NCBI RefSeq assembly: GCF_000308495.1
Contig: NZ_BAFU01000072.1
Location: 1 to 64,000 of the forward strand
DNA length: 64,000 bases
Reading direction: 5' to 3'
Source: Nocardia brevicatena NBRC 12119
GTDB taxonomy: Bacteria; Actinomycetota; Actinomycetes; Mycobacteriales; Mycobacteriaceae
Positions 25,074-34,891 of this stretch are shown here, piece by piece. Numbering within the stretch: the first letter of the stretch is position 1; every line of letters begins with the position of its first letter. Below the pieces are notes generated by a model that was given only the letters and a program-made list of their open reading frames with translations, was not told where the DNA came from and ran no database searches. Made by a program: the position numbers and the translations under genes.

Positions 25074-28000
25074 CTAGGCGACCGTGGTGCGCAGATGGGA
25101 ACCATTGCGGCCCCGGACCACGTGGAGGCGGCTGGGAATGCGCTGGCGCATTTCGTCGACATGGCTGACGATGCCGACCACGCGGCCGCCGGCGCGGAGA
25201 TCGTCGAGAACGCCCATGACCGCGTCGAGGGTGTCGGTGTCCAGGCTGCCGAAGCCCTCGTCGATGAAGAGGGTGTCCAGGGCCACTCCGCCCGACTCGG
25301 CGGTGACGGTGTCGGCGAGGCCGAGGGCCAGGGAGAGCGAGGCCATGAAGGTCTCGCCGCCGGAGAGGGTTTTGGCGGGGCGAATGGCACCGGTGTAGTC
25401 GTCACGGATATCGAGGCCGAGACCGCCACGGCGTCCGCGTGGGCCGGCCTTGTCGCTGTGCACGAATTCGTAGCGGCCGCCGGACATGCGACGCAACCGG
25501 ACCGAACCCGCCAGCGCGACCTCCTCCAACCGGGCGGCCAGAACGTAGGAGCGCAGCGACATGCGGCGGTTGTTCGCGCCCCGACCGGCGACCACCTCGG
25601 CCAGTGCCGCCAACTCTTCGTGCACCCGCTGAGCGGGCGCTATCAGACCCACCGCCGCCCAGAGTTGGCCGCTCAGTCCTTCGAGGCCGATCACCCGTTC
25701 GGCCGCCGCCGCCTGGGCGGCGACCGCCTCGTCCAACGCCGCCCGCGCCGAACGCACGGCACCTTCCAATTCCGGGAGGTCGGCGGGGTCGGTGGCCGCG
25801 GCCGCTTCGATCTCCGGCTCGGCCAACACCGCCTCCGCGTGGGCACGTTCCCGATCGGCGGCGAGCAGGGCGGCCTCGATATCGTCACACCGCCGCTTCG
25901 ACCGGGTCGCCTCGGCGATCACCGGGGCGTAGGAGCGGAAAACGGCCAGTACGTGTTCCGGACCGACGCTGACTCGCCTCTCCTCGCGCTCGGGTGCGGC
26001 AGCCGGGGCGAAACCCCCCGCCAAGGCGAGCTTTTCGACACGGTCGGCTATGGCGCCGACCTGCTCCCAAGCGGTCCGGGCGGCGGTACGGGCATCGCGC
26101 CAGGCGGTGGCCACGGTGATGAGGGTGTTCAGGCGGGCGATACGGCGTTCGATCGCGCCATCGGCTCCGGCGGCCTTGCGCAGGCGTTCGTCCAGTTCCC
26201 GCAACCGGGTCTCGGTCGCGGCGATCCGAGTGGCGACCGAACCCCGCCGGGCCTCGCAGTCGCGCAGTTCGTCGTGAAGGCGGTTCTCGTCGGTCCGCAG
26301 CCGAGACAGTTCGGTGTTCAACTCGTCGGCGCGGGCGGCCAGGTCGTCGGCATCGTCATAGCGGTCGGTGGCCTCCCGCAGGACGGCGGCCAGCTCGACA
26401 CGGTCGGTATCGCCCCCGCGGGCGGTCAGGGCCTCGATATCGCGTTCGAGTTCGGCGATACGAGCCAGCACCCGGTCGCGGGCCGTTTCGGCGGTCTGTT
26501 CCTCGGCGGCGGCCGCGTCCTCGGCTTCCTTGGCCACCGCGTTCTCCGTCGCCCGAGCCGGAGCCGGGTGGTCGAGCGAACCGCAGACGCTGCACGGTCG
26601 GCCGTCGGCGAGCCGGCCGGCCAGTTCGGCCGCCATACCGGCCAGCCGGCGTTCGCGCAGCTGCAGTACACGTTCCCTGGCGTCGAGGTGCGTGGCTCGC
26701 GCGGAATCCAGCTCGATTCGCGCCCGGTCGAGTTCGGTCCGGCGTCCGGCGAGTTCCACGGCCGCCGCGGCGGCGGCGCGCAACCGCTCGCACTCGGCCG
26801 CCAGGCCCGGCAGGGCCGCGTTGGCCTCGGTCGCCTCCCGCGTCCGTGCTTCCGCCGCGGTGATGGCCGCGGGCAGGTCCGCACGGCGGCGGCTCAGCTC
26901 TGCCGCTCGGGCGCGGAGTGCGGTGTCCTCGTCGCGCAGTCCGGCCAGCTCACCGGTCAACCGGGACGCGGTCGCCGCGTCGGAACGCACCTCCGTCACC
27001 GTGCCGAGCAGGGTGCTCCAACGTCGGATCGCCAGATCCAGGGCGGCATCCGAACCGGGTTCGGGCCCCACCGCGTCATGCCGCTCAGCGGGACCGCCCG
27101 AAGTCCCGGCGGTCCCCTGGTCGGAAACCACGTCACCGAGCGCGAACAGCGCCGGGTCATCATCGTCGGGAGGAGGCACGGAATCCCCGCGGACACCGAC
27201 GCGGCGGGGTCCTCCGGCCGCCTCCACTTCTCCGGGGCGATACTCGGGGCCGGTCGACCCTGTCGATCCCGCGGCACCCGCCTCGACCGTGCCGGGGCTC
27301 CGCCCCAGCGCCCCGGGTTCGTCGGTCCTCGGGGACGCGACCCGGGAGAGAGCCGGCGACAGGACGAGTTCGACGGCCGGGATATCCGCGCTCGCGGGCT
27401 CGGCGAGCAGTTCGGTCAGTCGCGTCTCGGCGCGCGCGGCTTCGCTGTCGCGGCGCCGAGCGGTTTCGACGGCGGCGCGCGCCTCGTCGAGGGCGGTCGC
27501 CACCGGTTCGGCACGATGGGCGCGGTCGAGCTCGGCGCGGTCCGCGGCGCGCTGTTCGGCGCCGGCGGCGTAGTCGGCCAGCCGCTGTCGCGCGGCGGCC
27601 AGGCGGCGGCGGAGTTCGGCGAGCCGGCGTTCGTTCTCGGCCTGTTCGTCGGCGGCGGCCGATTCCTTGCGGCGGAGTTCGAGTTCGGCCGTGGCGGTCG
27701 CCAGCTCGCGGCGGGCGGTGGCGAGCAGGTCCTGGGACCATTCGGCGGCTTCCAACGGACCGATGGTCTCGGTGGTGCCGATACCCGCCGTCACACCGAC
27801 CTGAGTGATCAGGTTCTGGACATTGCGCAGCTGGTCGGCCAGTTTGGTTTCGGAGGCACGGCGCTGATCCGCCAGCCACTGTTCGGCCGTGCCGAAGCGC
27901 TCGGTATCGAAGAGTTTCTCCAGCAGCTTCTCGCGGTCCTCGTTCTCGGCCCGCAGAAAACGCGCGAAATCGCCCTGTGGCAGCAGCACCACCTGGAAGA

Positions 28001-28439
28001 ACTGGTCGGCGCTCATGCCGAGCAGCCGTTTGACCTCCTCACCGATATCGGGGATACGGGACAGGTTCCGGCCCCGTCCGTCCAACCACGTCAGGGTGGC
28101 CTTGGGCTGTTCGATCCGGGTGCCGGTTCCGCGCAGTTTGGGGCGTTCGAATTCCGGGCTGCGGGTCAGCCGCACCCGGCGCCCGCCCACGGTGGCCTCG
28201 AGCACCACCTGCGGCGGGGTCTGCCCGCAGGCGTGGTCGGAATGCAGGCGTTTGTCGCCACGGGCCCCGGGCACCCGCCCGTACAACGCGAAGGCGATCG
28301 CGTCGAGCACCGTGGTCTTACCCGCGCCGGTCTGCCCGTGCAGCAGGAACAGCCCGTCGGCGCCGAGCACGTCGAAATCGACGGCGGTGGGTTCGGCGAA
28401 CGGGCCGAACGCGGTCATCTCCAGCCGGTGCAGCCTCAT
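25074..28439 (-). CDS. sbcC: SbcC, ATPase subunit of the SbcCD nuclease
   Basis: A 1121-residue SMC/Rad50-like protein. ATG 28439 gives MRLHRLEMTAFGPFAEPTAV, the usual start. Walker A is HGQTGAGKTT. Long Ala/Arg/Glu-rich coiled coils (~190-500 and ~640-900) flank a zinc hook with CSVC in DGRPCSVCGSLDHPAPA. The signature (SGGETFMASLSLALGLAD) and Walker B (DTLFIDEGFGSLD) are near the C-terminus. It hydrolyses ATP to position SbcD on hairpins and blocked ends. It overlaps sbcD by 4 bases. Residues ~380-460 form a Gly/Pro-rich insertion within the coiled coil. Confidence 0.96.
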   Translation of the reverse strand: MRLHRLEMTAFGPFAEPTAVDFDVLGADGLFLLHGQTGAGKTTVLDAIAFALYGRVPGARGDKRLHSDHACGQTPPQVVLEATVGGRRVRLTRSPEFERPKLRGTGTRIEQPKATLTWLDGRGRNLSRIPDIGEEVKRLLGMSADQFFQVVLLPQGDFARFLRAENEDREKLLEKLFDTERFGTAEQWLADQRRASETKLADQLRNVQNLITQVGVTAGIGTTETIGPLEAAEWSQDLLATARRELATATAELELRRKESAAADEQAENERRLAELRRRLAAARQRLADYAAGAEQRAADRAELDRAHRAEPVATALDEARAAVETARRRDSEAARAETRLTELLAEPASADIPAVELVLSPALSRVASPRTDEPGALGRSPGTVEAGAAGSTGSTGPEYRPGEVEAAGGPRRVGVRGDSVPPPDDDDPALFALGDVVSDQGTAGTSGGPAERHDAVGPEPGSDAALDLAIRRWSTLLGTVTEVRSDAATASRLTGELAGLRDEDTALRARAAELSRRRADLPAAITAAEARTREATEANAALPGLAAECERLRAAAAAAVELAGRRTELDRARIELDSARATHLDARERVLQLRERRLAGMAAELAGRLADGRPCSVCGSLDHPAPARATENAVAKEAEDAAAAEEQTAETARDRVLARIAELERDIEALTARGGDTDRVELAAVLREATDRYDDADDLAARADELNTELSRLRTDENRLHDELRDCEARRGSVATRIAATETRLRELDERLRKAAGADGAIERRIARLNTLITVATAWRDARTAARTAWEQVGAIADRVEKLALAGGFAPAAAPEREERRVSVGPEHVLAVFRSYAPVIAEATRSKRRCDDIEAALLAADRERAHAEAVLAEPEIEAAAATDPADLPELEGAVRSARAALDEAVAAQAAAAERVIGLEGLSGQLWAAVGLIAPAQRVHEELAALAEVVAGRGANNRRMSLRSYVLAARLEEVALAGSVRLRRMSGGRYEFVHSDKAGPRGRRGGLGLDIRDDYTGAIRPAKTLSGGETFMASLSLALGLADTVTAESGGVALDTLFIDEGFGSLDTDTLDAVMGVLDDLRAGGRVVGIVSHVDEMRQRIPSRLHVVRGRNGSHLRTTVA

Positions 28440-29641
28440 GCAGGCTGTTCCACGATGCCGGTGCGCGGGCCCGATTTCGCGGCGCGGGCACCTCCGGACA
28501 CCTCGGGATCGCGGACCGAGGCGGAGATGGCGCGTTCGATCCACGCCATCTCCGCGTCGGTCGGTGTCCCGCGCACATCCGTCAGGAAACTGTGGGCGAC
28601 TTCGGTGTCCCGGCGTCCCTTCACCCGCTCACGGTAGCGCAGCTCGGTATCGCCTTGGGACTGTTGCCATTCCACGTGCACCGCGTGCGGGAAACGTTCC
28701 CGCAGCCTGCGCATGGCGTCCACCGGCCGGGCGTAGTCGGTGAGGGTGGCCGAGACATAGTGCTGTTCGGCCGGTTCATGCGCCGGATCGGTGAGCAGTT
28801 CATCCAAGGTGCCGGTGATTCGGCTCAGACCGCGTACCAGCGGAAGATCGTATCGCCGCACCGCGGTGAGGCCACCGGCGTCCAAGTCCGCGATCCACAC
28901 CGCCTTACGGTGTGAACTCTCCCCGAACGAATACGGAAGCGGCGAACCGGAATACCGCACCGACTCGGCGAGGATCTGCGGCGAATGCAGGTGCCCGAGC
29001 GCGACATAGTCGAAACCCATCTCGGTGAACATCCCCAACGGCACCGTCTCCACACCGCCGACCGAGATGGAACGCTCCGAGCCGGTGGCCTGGCCGCCGA
29101 CGACGAAGGCATGCGCGAGCAGGACGGTCCGGGCGTGGGGCCGCCGCGCCATCTCGGCGCGGATGCGTCCGAGCACCGCCTCGAGCACCTCGGTATGCGA
29201 ACGGGCCTGCGGAACACCGAGCTCGACCCGGGCCACCTCCGGCTCCAGATACGGGATACCGAAACAGGCGATCTCACCGTGTTCGTCGGCGAACAGCACC
29301 GGACGGTCGGCGTCGGCGACCGTGGTCCGCAAATGCAGTCCGCCGGCCGCCGCGAAACTCGCCCCGGCCCCCAGCCGGGCGGGCGAATCGTGGTTTCCGG
29401 AGGTCGCGACGATCCGCGCCCCGGCCGCGCGGATCGCCTCCAGTCCCCGGTTGCACACCGAGATCGCGTCCGCGCTGGGAATCGACCGGTCGTAGACGTC
29501 GCCGGGCAGCACCACCAGGTCCACCGATTCCGCGGCCACGAGCTCCGCGACGGTATCGAGGACCCGCTCCTGGTCGGCGAGCAGGTCGACCCCGTGGAAG
29601 GTTCGACCGATATGCCAGTCCGACGTATGCAGGATTCGCAT
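28436..29641 (-). CDS. sbcD: SbcD, nuclease subunit of SbcCD
   Basis: A 401-residue Mre11-type metallophosphoesterase. ATG 29641 gives MRILHTSDWHIGRTFHGVDL, with the metal ligands of phosphodiesterase motif 1. Further motifs are LVVLPGDVYDR, ATSGNHDSPAR and DYVALGHLHSPQ. It forms the Mn-dependent exo/endonuclease with SbcC, encoded immediately downstream with a 4-base overlap (ATGA). The C-terminal capping domain holds the SbcC contact. Confidence 0.96.
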   Translation of the reverse strand: MRILHTSDWHIGRTFHGVDLLADQERVLDTVAELVAAESVDLVVLPGDVYDRSIPSADAISVCNRGLEAIRAAGARIVATSGNHDSPARLGAGASFAAAGGLHLRTTVADADRPVLFADEHGEIACFGIPYLEPEVARVELGVPQARSHTEVLEAVLGRIRAEMARRPHARTVLLAHAFVVGGQATGSERSISVGGVETVPLGMFTEMGFDYVALGHLHSPQILAESVRYSGSPLPYSFGESSHRKAVWIADLDAGGLTAVRRYDLPLVRGLSRITGTLDELLTDPAHEPAEQHYVSATLTDYARPVDAMRRLRERFPHAVHVEWQQSQGDTELRYRERVKGRRDTEVAHSFLTDVRGTPTDAEMAWIERAISASVRDPEVSGGARAAKSGPRTGIVEQPA

Positions 29642-29741
29642 GACCGCGAACTTAGGGCACCTCATCGCCGGACGCCAAGCCCCACCGTTACGACACGGCC
29701 CACCAGATTTCCCATCGATGGAGGTTCGCTACCCGTGAAGC

Positions 29742-29766
29742 TCACCACTGTGGGTGGTGACCACCC
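29742..29766. promoter_or_regulatory. Two mutually exclusive hairpins between sbcD and the DUF6542 gene
   Basis: TCACCAC (29742-29748) pairs with GTGGTGA (29754-29760), while the overlapping GGGTGG (29752-29757) pairs with CCACCC (29761-29766). Both lie in the 170-bp divergent intergenic region. No T-tract follows, so an operator or leader structure is more likely than a terminator. Confidence 0.3.
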
Positions 29767-29811
29767 CGGATAGCTCCGAATCCCCGACTGACCAGCCGTG
29801 CCGTAACACCT

Positions 29812-30681
29812 ATGCGCGTTGTGGACGATAGTGTTCACTGCGTGGCTGCTTCCCAACGTGTGCAATCCCGGGTGCCCGCGCCGCAACGTTCGGTCGTTCC
29901 GACGGTGCCGGGCATCCCGGCCGGTGCCGCGGTCGGGGTCGCGGTTGCCCTCACCTTCCTGGGATTTCTGATAGATGCCCTCGGCGGCAGCACCGAGCTC
30001 ACCAACTCGTTCAGCGCGCTGTACGTACTGGGCTGTATCGCGGCCGTCTGCGCCGTGCGGTTCCGCGGGCTGTTCACCACGATGGTGTTGCCACCGCTAC
30101 TGCTGTTCGTGGCGGTCCCGCTGGCCTACCGGCAACTGACCGGCAGCACCGCCTCCCTCAAGGACATCCTGCTCAACCTGGCGATTCCGCTGGTGCACCG
30201 GTTCCCGGCCATGATGATCGCCACCGCGCTGGTGCTGCTGATCGCCGGAGCGCGCATCGCGATGTACCGTTCGGAAAAGGCCGCCGAGCCCCGGCGAGGC
30301 GGCAGTCGGGGTCGTGGCCGCGACGCCGCGGAAGGACGCCCGCGGCGCACCCGCGGCGCGGCCGAGCGCCGCCCGAAGCGGCCCGAATCGGGCAAACGCG
30401 GTCGCCGTCCCGCGGACATCGAGGAACCGCCCCGACGCTCCGGCCGCCGCCGGCCCACCCCGGTCGCCGAGGCACCACCGCAGGTGGCGGCCCGTGGGCG
30501 CGATACCGCAGCGGGGCGTGGACGTGACGGGCGCGGCCGAGTCCCGCGAGGAGCCTCACTCCACTCGGACGAACCGGCGCGGGCCACGTCCGCCAAGCGG
30601 CGGGGGGAACCGCCCGTCCAATCCGCCCGGGTCCGCGAACCCGTCCGTCCGGACCGGCGCCGCAATCCCGAACCCTGGTGA
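29812..30681 (+). CDS. DUF6542 membrane protein with long basic tail
   Basis: About 289 residues. Residues ~40-155 contain four hydrophobic helices (AAVGVAVALTFLGFLIDALG, ALYVLGCIAAVCAV, TTMVLPPLLLFVAVPLAY and AMMIATALVLLIAGARIAM), the DUF6542 core. Residues ~160-289 are a disordered Arg/Gly/Pro-rich cytosolic tail of strongly basic character. The start may be ATG 29812 or GTG 29842. It corresponds by position to M. tuberculosis Rv1111c next to ispH. The function is unknown; the basic tail could bind nucleic acid or anionic lipids. Confidence 0.8.
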   Translation: MRVVDDSVHCVAASQRVQSRVPAPQRSVVPTVPGIPAGAAVGVAVALTFLGFLIDALGGSTELTNSFSALYVLGCIAAVCAVRFRGLFTTMVLPPLLLFVAVPLAYRQLTGSTASLKDILLNLAIPLVHRFPAMMIATALVLLIAGARIAMYRSEKAAEPRRGGSRGRGRDAAEGRPRRTRGAAERRPKRPESGKRGRRPADIEEPPRRSGRRRPTPVAEAPPQVAARGRDTAAGRGRDGRGRVPRGASLHSDEPARATSAKRRGEPPVQSARVREPVRPDRRRNPEPW

Positions 30682-30768
30682 TCGAACGCCGCCGGACCGA
30701 GCGGGTACGGCGACGCGAAGGGACCTCGCCCCCGGAGACAATCCGGGTGGACGGCGTGGCCCGATCGC

Positions 30769-31776
30769 TCAGCGGCGAGCGGAGCGCAGCTCCCGGGGCA
30801 GCGCGAAAACCAGTGTCTCGTTCGCCGTGGTCACCGGCTGCACCTCGTCGAACCCGTGTTCGGCCAGCATGTCCAACACCCCGCGCACCAGGATCTCCGG
30901 CACCGAGGCGCCGGAGGTGATGCCGACCGTCCGCACCTCTTCCAGCCACGCCGGATCGACCTCGCGGGCGAAGTCGACCAGGTACGAGGCCTTGGCTCCC
31001 GCGCCGAGCGCCACCTCCACCAACCGCTTCGAATTGGAGGAGTTGCGTGAACCCACCACGATCACCAGATCGCATTCCGGGGCCATGGCCTTCACCGCGA
31101 CCTGCCGGTTCTGGGTGGCATAGCAGATATCGTCGCTCGGCGGGTCCTGCAGCGCGGGGAAACGTTCCCGCAGCAGGGCCACCGTCTCCATGGTCTCGTC
31201 CACGCTCAAGGTGGTCTGGGACAGCCAGATCACCTTGTTCTCGTCACGCACGGTGACCTGGTCCACCGCGTCCGGACCATCCACCAACTGGACGTGTTCG
31301 GGCGCCTCACCGGCGGTGCCCTCGACCTCCTCGTGACCCTCGTGGCCGATCAGCAGGATGTCGTAGTCGTCGCGGGCGAATCGCTTGGCCTCCTGGTGCA
31401 CCTTGGTCACCAACGGGCAGGTGGCATCGATGGTGCGCAGATTGCGCGCGGCGGCGCCGGCGTGCACGGCCGGCGACACGCCGTGCGCGGAGAACACCAC
31501 CAGTTCCCCTTCGGGCACCTCGTCGGTGTCGTCGACGAAGATCACACCGCGTTCTCGCAGCGTCTCCACCACATGGCGGTTGTGCACGATCTCCTTGCGC
31601 ACATAGATCGGAGCACCGTGCTTCTCCAGGGCCTTCTCCACCGTTTCCACGGCGCGGTCCACGCCCGCGCAGTACCCGCGCGGTTCGGCGAGCAGCACTC
31701 GTTTGCGGTCGGCGACGGCGGCTTCGGGACCCGCGGAGCGGGCGATTCCGACATTCAACGGTATAGCCGAGGACAT
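30769..31776 (-). CDS. ispH: IspH, 4-hydroxy-3-methylbut-2-enyl diphosphate reductase
   Basis: A 335-residue [4Fe-4S] enzyme, the last step of the MEP isoprenoid pathway. The three cluster Cys lie in [24 protein letters not shown] and [11 protein letters not shown]. The substrate-binding His lie in VHNRHVV and FSAHGVSP, with E/T/N residues in [13 protein letters not shown] 31776 is used; GTG 31782 is an alternative. The divergent neighbour is the lipid-droplet protein gene, as in M. tuberculosis (Rv1110/Rv1109c). Confidence 0.97.
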   Translation of the reverse strand: MSSAIPLNVGIARSAGPEAAVADRKRVLLAEPRGYCAGVDRAVETVEKALEKHGAPIYVRKEIVHNRHVVETLRERGVIFVDDTDEVPEGELVVFSAHGVSPAVHAGAAARNLRTIDATCPLVTKVHQEAKRFARDDYDILLIGHEGHEEVEGTAGEAPEHVQLVDGPDAVDQVTVRDENKVIWLSQTTLSVDETMETVALLRERFPALQDPPSDDICYATQNRQVAVKAMAPECDLVIVVGSRNSSNSKRLVEVALGAGAKASYLVDFAREVDPAWLEEVRTVGITSGASVPEILVRGVLDMLAEHGFDEVQPVTTANETLVFALPRELRSARR

Positions 31777-31862
31777 GCCCACAGCTTACGTGCCGGATCG
31801 GATCGCCACCGTGTCACCGAACCTCTTTTGCACCGGAGGCCATTTCGGGCAGGCTTAGTAAC

Positions 31863-32582
31863 ATGCTTCGACCACCGTTCCTGGCCCGGGTTGCCGCCGG
31901 CGCAGCCGTCTATGTTCTGGAGGAGACCCGACGGCTACCGTCGGTGGCGGTGCGTTTCCCGGTGACCGCCATCAGCCAACTGTTGCAGACCGGTATGCAC
32001 CTGCAGCAGTTCGTCACCAGCCTCGCGATCAAGGGCGATACGGTTTTCGACCGGTTCACCAACCGACCCGTCGAGCAGCCCGAGTGGGCCACCTTCGAGG
32101 AAGACCTGTCGTCCGATTCCGACAACTCGACCACCCGCGACAGCGGTTTCGACCGTTTCGTGTCCGATCCCGACGAGGTCGAGCTCGCCCTGGCCGAGAC
32201 GCTCGCCGGATTACGCGCCCTGCAGAACCAGAGCAACGGCGGTACCGCCGAGGGTATCGCCGACAATCCCACCGCCGAAGCCGAAACCACCGAGACATCC
32301 GCGACAGCGGCCGCGGACCGGGACGAGAACACCGGCGTTCCCGCGGGTCCGGCGGACACCGAGGACACAGCGCCCGCTCCGGCGGAGTCCGAGCCGCGAG
32401 TGCCGGAGGTCGCCGCTCGCTTCGACTACCCGAACATGTCCCTGGCCCAGCTGCGCGGACGGCTGCGCACCCTGACCGTCGACGATCTGACCGCTCTGCT
32501 CGAGTACGAGGAGCAGACCCGCGCTCGCGCGGCATTCGTGACCATGCTCACCAACCGGATCGCCACCGTGCGAGCCCAGTGA
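31863..32582 (+). CDS. Lipid-droplet-associated protein homologue (Rv1109c-like)
   Basis: A 239-residue protein. The first ~70 residues are amphipathic to hydrophobic ([40 protein letters not shown]), fit for membrane-surface or lipid-droplet binding. Residues ~80-180 are an acidic, disordered Asp/Glu/Thr/Ala linker. The C-terminal ~45 residues form a helical hairpin ([39 protein letters not shown]) conserved in actinobacteria. It is translationally coupled to xseA (GTGA overlap). The lipid-droplet role is taken from the family name. Confidence 0.8.
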   Translation: MLRPPFLARVAAGAAVYVLEETRRLPSVAVRFPVTAISQLLQTGMHLQQFVTSLAIKGDTVFDRFTNRPVEQPEWATFEEDLSSDSDNSTTRDSGFDRFVSDPDEVELALAETLAGLRALQNQSNGGTAEGIADNPTAEAETTETSATAAADRDENTGVPAGPADTEDTAPAPAESEPRVPEVAARFDYPNMSLAQLRGRLRTLTVDDLTALLEYEEQTRARAAFVTMLTNRIATVRAQ

Positions 32583-33904
32583 CCGAAAACCCCCGATCAT
32601 CCCCGACCTCGGTCGGCCGGAGCGGCTCCGGCCAACCCCAGCGTGCCACTGCCCCGGTCAATTCCCCCGACCAGCCGTGGCCGGTGCGCTCGGTGGCGGT
32701 CAAGGTCGCCCAGTGGATCGACCGGCTCGGCAGTATCTGGGTCGAAGGGCAAATCACGCAGATGAACCTGCGTCCGGGCACGCGGACCGCGTTTCTGGTG
32801 CTGCGCGACCCGTCCGCCGATATGTCGCTGTCGGTGACCTGCGATCCGGCGCTACTGCGCGACTCCCCCGTTCCGCTGCAGGAGGGCAGCCGGGTGGTGG
32901 TCTACGGCAAACTCTCCTTCTTCACCGGCCGGGGCACCCTGTCGCTGCGGATCACCGAGATCCGTCCGGTCGGCATCGGCGAACTGCTGGCCCGCATCGA
33001 ACGGCTGAAGGCGCTGCTGGCCGACGAAGGGCTGTTCGATCCGCAGCGCAAGCGACCCGTCCCCTTTCTGCCCGGCACCATCGGTCTCATCACCGGCCGC
33101 GCCAGTGCCGCCGAACGCGATGTGCTCACCGTGGCGCGTTCCCGCTGGCCGGCCGTGCGGTTCCGAGTCCGCAACACCGCCGTGCAGGGGCCTAACGCCG
33201 TACCTCGGCTCCTGACGGCCTTGGACGAACTGGACCGTGACCCGGAAGTCGACGTCATTGTGCTGGCCCGCGGGGGCGGCAGCGTCGAGGATCTGCTGCC
33301 CTTCTCCGATGAGGAACTGTGCCGGGCCATCGCGGCGGCCCGTACCCCGGTCGTGAGCGCCATCGGGCACGAACCGGACAATCCGATCAGCGATCTGGTC
33401 GCCGATCTCCGTGCCGCCACCCCCACCGATGCCGCCAAACGCCTGGTCCCCGATGCCGCCGCCGAACTCGCCCTGGTCCGTGAGCTCCGCGGACGTGCGG
33501 CCGCCGCCCTGCGCGGCTGGGTCGACCGGGAGACCCGACTCCTGAGCCAACTGCGCTCCCGCCCGATCCTGGCCGATCCGCTGCGCGAACTCGAACACCG
33601 CCACGACGAGATCGAACGCCTGCGCACAGCCGCCCGCCGCTGCGCCGAACACCTGCTCGGCACCGAGTCGACGACCGTTGCCCACCTGCGCAGTCAGTTG
33701 ACCGCCGTCGGCCCGGCCGCGACGCTGGCGCGCGGCTATGCCGTGGTCCAGCGGGTGCATGGAGCCGAACGTCATGTCGTGCGCGGTATCGACGACGCGC
33801 CCGCCGGCAGTCAGTTGCGCATCCGCGTCGGCGACGGCGCGATCACCGCCGCCGCTCTCGGCACCACCCCGCGCAGCGGCACCACCGACACCGAGAGGAC
33901 ATAA
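32579..33904 (+). CDS. xseA: Exodeoxyribonuclease VII large subunit
   Basis: A 441-residue protein. The start at GTG 32579 overlaps the previous stop. After a ~30-residue Ser/Pro-rich leader comes the OB-fold ([20 protein letters not shown]) and then the nuclease domain with [14 protein letters not shown], the RGGGS motif in [15 protein letters not shown] and [10 protein letters not shown]. The C-terminal part has the coiled coil and the G-Y-A-x-V ending ([12 protein letters not shown]). It degrades single-stranded DNA with XseB. The next gene starts 2 bases after its stop codon. Confidence 0.96.
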   Translation: MTENPRSSPTSVGRSGSGQPQRATAPVNSPDQPWPVRSVAVKVAQWIDRLGSIWVEGQITQMNLRPGTRTAFLVLRDPSADMSLSVTCDPALLRDSPVPLQEGSRVVVYGKLSFFTGRGTLSLRITEIRPVGIGELLARIERLKALLADEGLFDPQRKRPVPFLPGTIGLITGRASAAERDVLTVARSRWPAVRFRVRNTAVQGPNAVPRLLTALDELDRDPEVDVIVLARGGGSVEDLLPFSDEELCRAIAAARTPVVSAIGHEPDNPISDLVADLRAATPTDAAKRLVPDAAAELALVRELRGRAAAALRGWVDRETRLLSQLRSRPILADPLRELEHRHDEIERLRTAARRCAEHLLGTESTTVAHLRSQLTAVGPAATLARGYAVVQRVHGAERHVVRGIDDAPAGSQLRIRVGDGAITAAALGTTPRSGTTDTERT

Positions 33905-33905
33905 C

Positions 33906-34160
33906 GTGCCCGAACCCGGCACCGACCCGGCCGATGAGGCCGCCGAACTGGCCGAAATCTCCGGCTTCGGTTATGAACGTGCCCGCGACGAGCTGGTCAA
34001 TGTGGTCAAGATGCTCGAACAGGGCGGCCTCGACCTGGATGATTCGCTTGCCCTGTGGGAGCGTGGTGAAGCCCTCGCCGCCCGCTGCGAGGAACATCTG
34101 GCCGGCGCCCGGCGGCGTATCGAGGAAGCCCTCTCCCACGCCGACGAGGAAGAGTCGTGA
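33906..34160 (+). CDS. xseB: Exodeoxyribonuclease VII small subunit
   Basis: An 84-residue XseB: GFGYERARDELVNVVKMLEQ, then GGLDLDDSLALWERGEALAA and a helical end with EHLAGARRRIEEAL. It starts at GTG 33906, two bases after xseA. Several copies bind one XseA to form the active complex. Confidence 0.94.
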   Translation: MPEPGTDPADEAAELAEISGFGYERARDELVNVVKMLEQGGLDLDDSLALWERGEALAARCEEHLAGARRRIEEALSHADEEES

Positions 34161-34193
34161 GCGTCCGCCGCGCCGTGAATACCGGTGGGCGGC

Positions 34194-34760
34194 CTACTTC
34201 CGCAGCGGCCGCGCCTCGGTGACGGCCCGGGCAAGGGTGGTGAAGGCGTCACCGTCGCCGGCACCGCGGATCAGAACGCGGGTATCACCGAAGTCGGTAA
34301 CCCATGCGGGTTCGGTGTCCGGGTCGCCGTAGACGACCCATTTCTGTTCGCCGATCTGCTGCGTGCCGCTCGCGTAGCGGGTATCGGCGATATGCCGGAC
34401 CAGCGCCTCCTCGGTGGCATTGCTCTGGCTGAGCTGCATATAGGTGCCCTGGGGAGTGATATAGCCGATGGTGCTCACCGTGCCGCCACCCGCCTCGGTG
34501 ATGGTGTCGCGGCGGCCGGAGTTGGGCGCCCAGTTCGCGGGCAGTTCCGGTTCCCGGATCGGGAACGACAGATTCTCGGCGTCCGAACGCAGCGCGGCGG
34601 CGGCGTCGAAGCTGGGAACCGGGCCCTGGGTGGGGCCACCGGCGGAGAAGCTGCACTGGCTGGCCGCACCGGCGAACACCACGGCGATCAGCACCAGCGG
34701 GATCAGCGAGAGCAGCAGGTCCCGATAGTCGTGCAGGATGCGTGGCTTTTGGTACGACAC
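34194..34760 (-). CDS. DUF4245 membrane-anchored protein
   Basis: A 188-residue protein with one N-terminal transmembrane helix (LLLSLIPLVLIAVVFAGAAS, ~15-34) and an extracytoplasmic domain. The segment FPIREPELPANWAPNSG is typical of DUF4245. The start is GTG 34760. The orthologue in M. tuberculosis is Rv1100, next to glpX, as here. The function is unknown. Confidence 0.88.
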   Translation of the reverse strand: MSYQKPRILHDYRDLLLSLIPLVLIAVVFAGAASQCSFSAGGPTQGPVPSFDAAAALRSDAENLSFPIREPELPANWAPNSGRRDTITEAGGGTVSTIGYITPQGTYMQLSQSNATEEALVRHIADTRYASGTQQIGEQKWVVYGDPDTEPAWVTDFGDTRVLIRGAGDGDAFTTLARAVTEARPLRK

Positions 34761-34891
34761 GCCTCAAGTATCCACTCGGCCGCGCCGCGGGCGGCCCCGC
34801 CCCCGGTACTCGCGTACCAGGTGTGCGCCGGGAGACGGCGAAGCGATGAGACAATTGTCCGGTACGCACGACGCCAAGGAGGCACCCCGCA

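Noticed and set aside
25071-28637. Nearly 1,200-codon frame on the plus strand
   Set aside because: It is the exact antisense of sbcC, whose domains (Walker A, zinc hook, signature) are unmistakable; the plus-strand translation is Gly/Arg/Gln-rich noise from high-GC codon structure.
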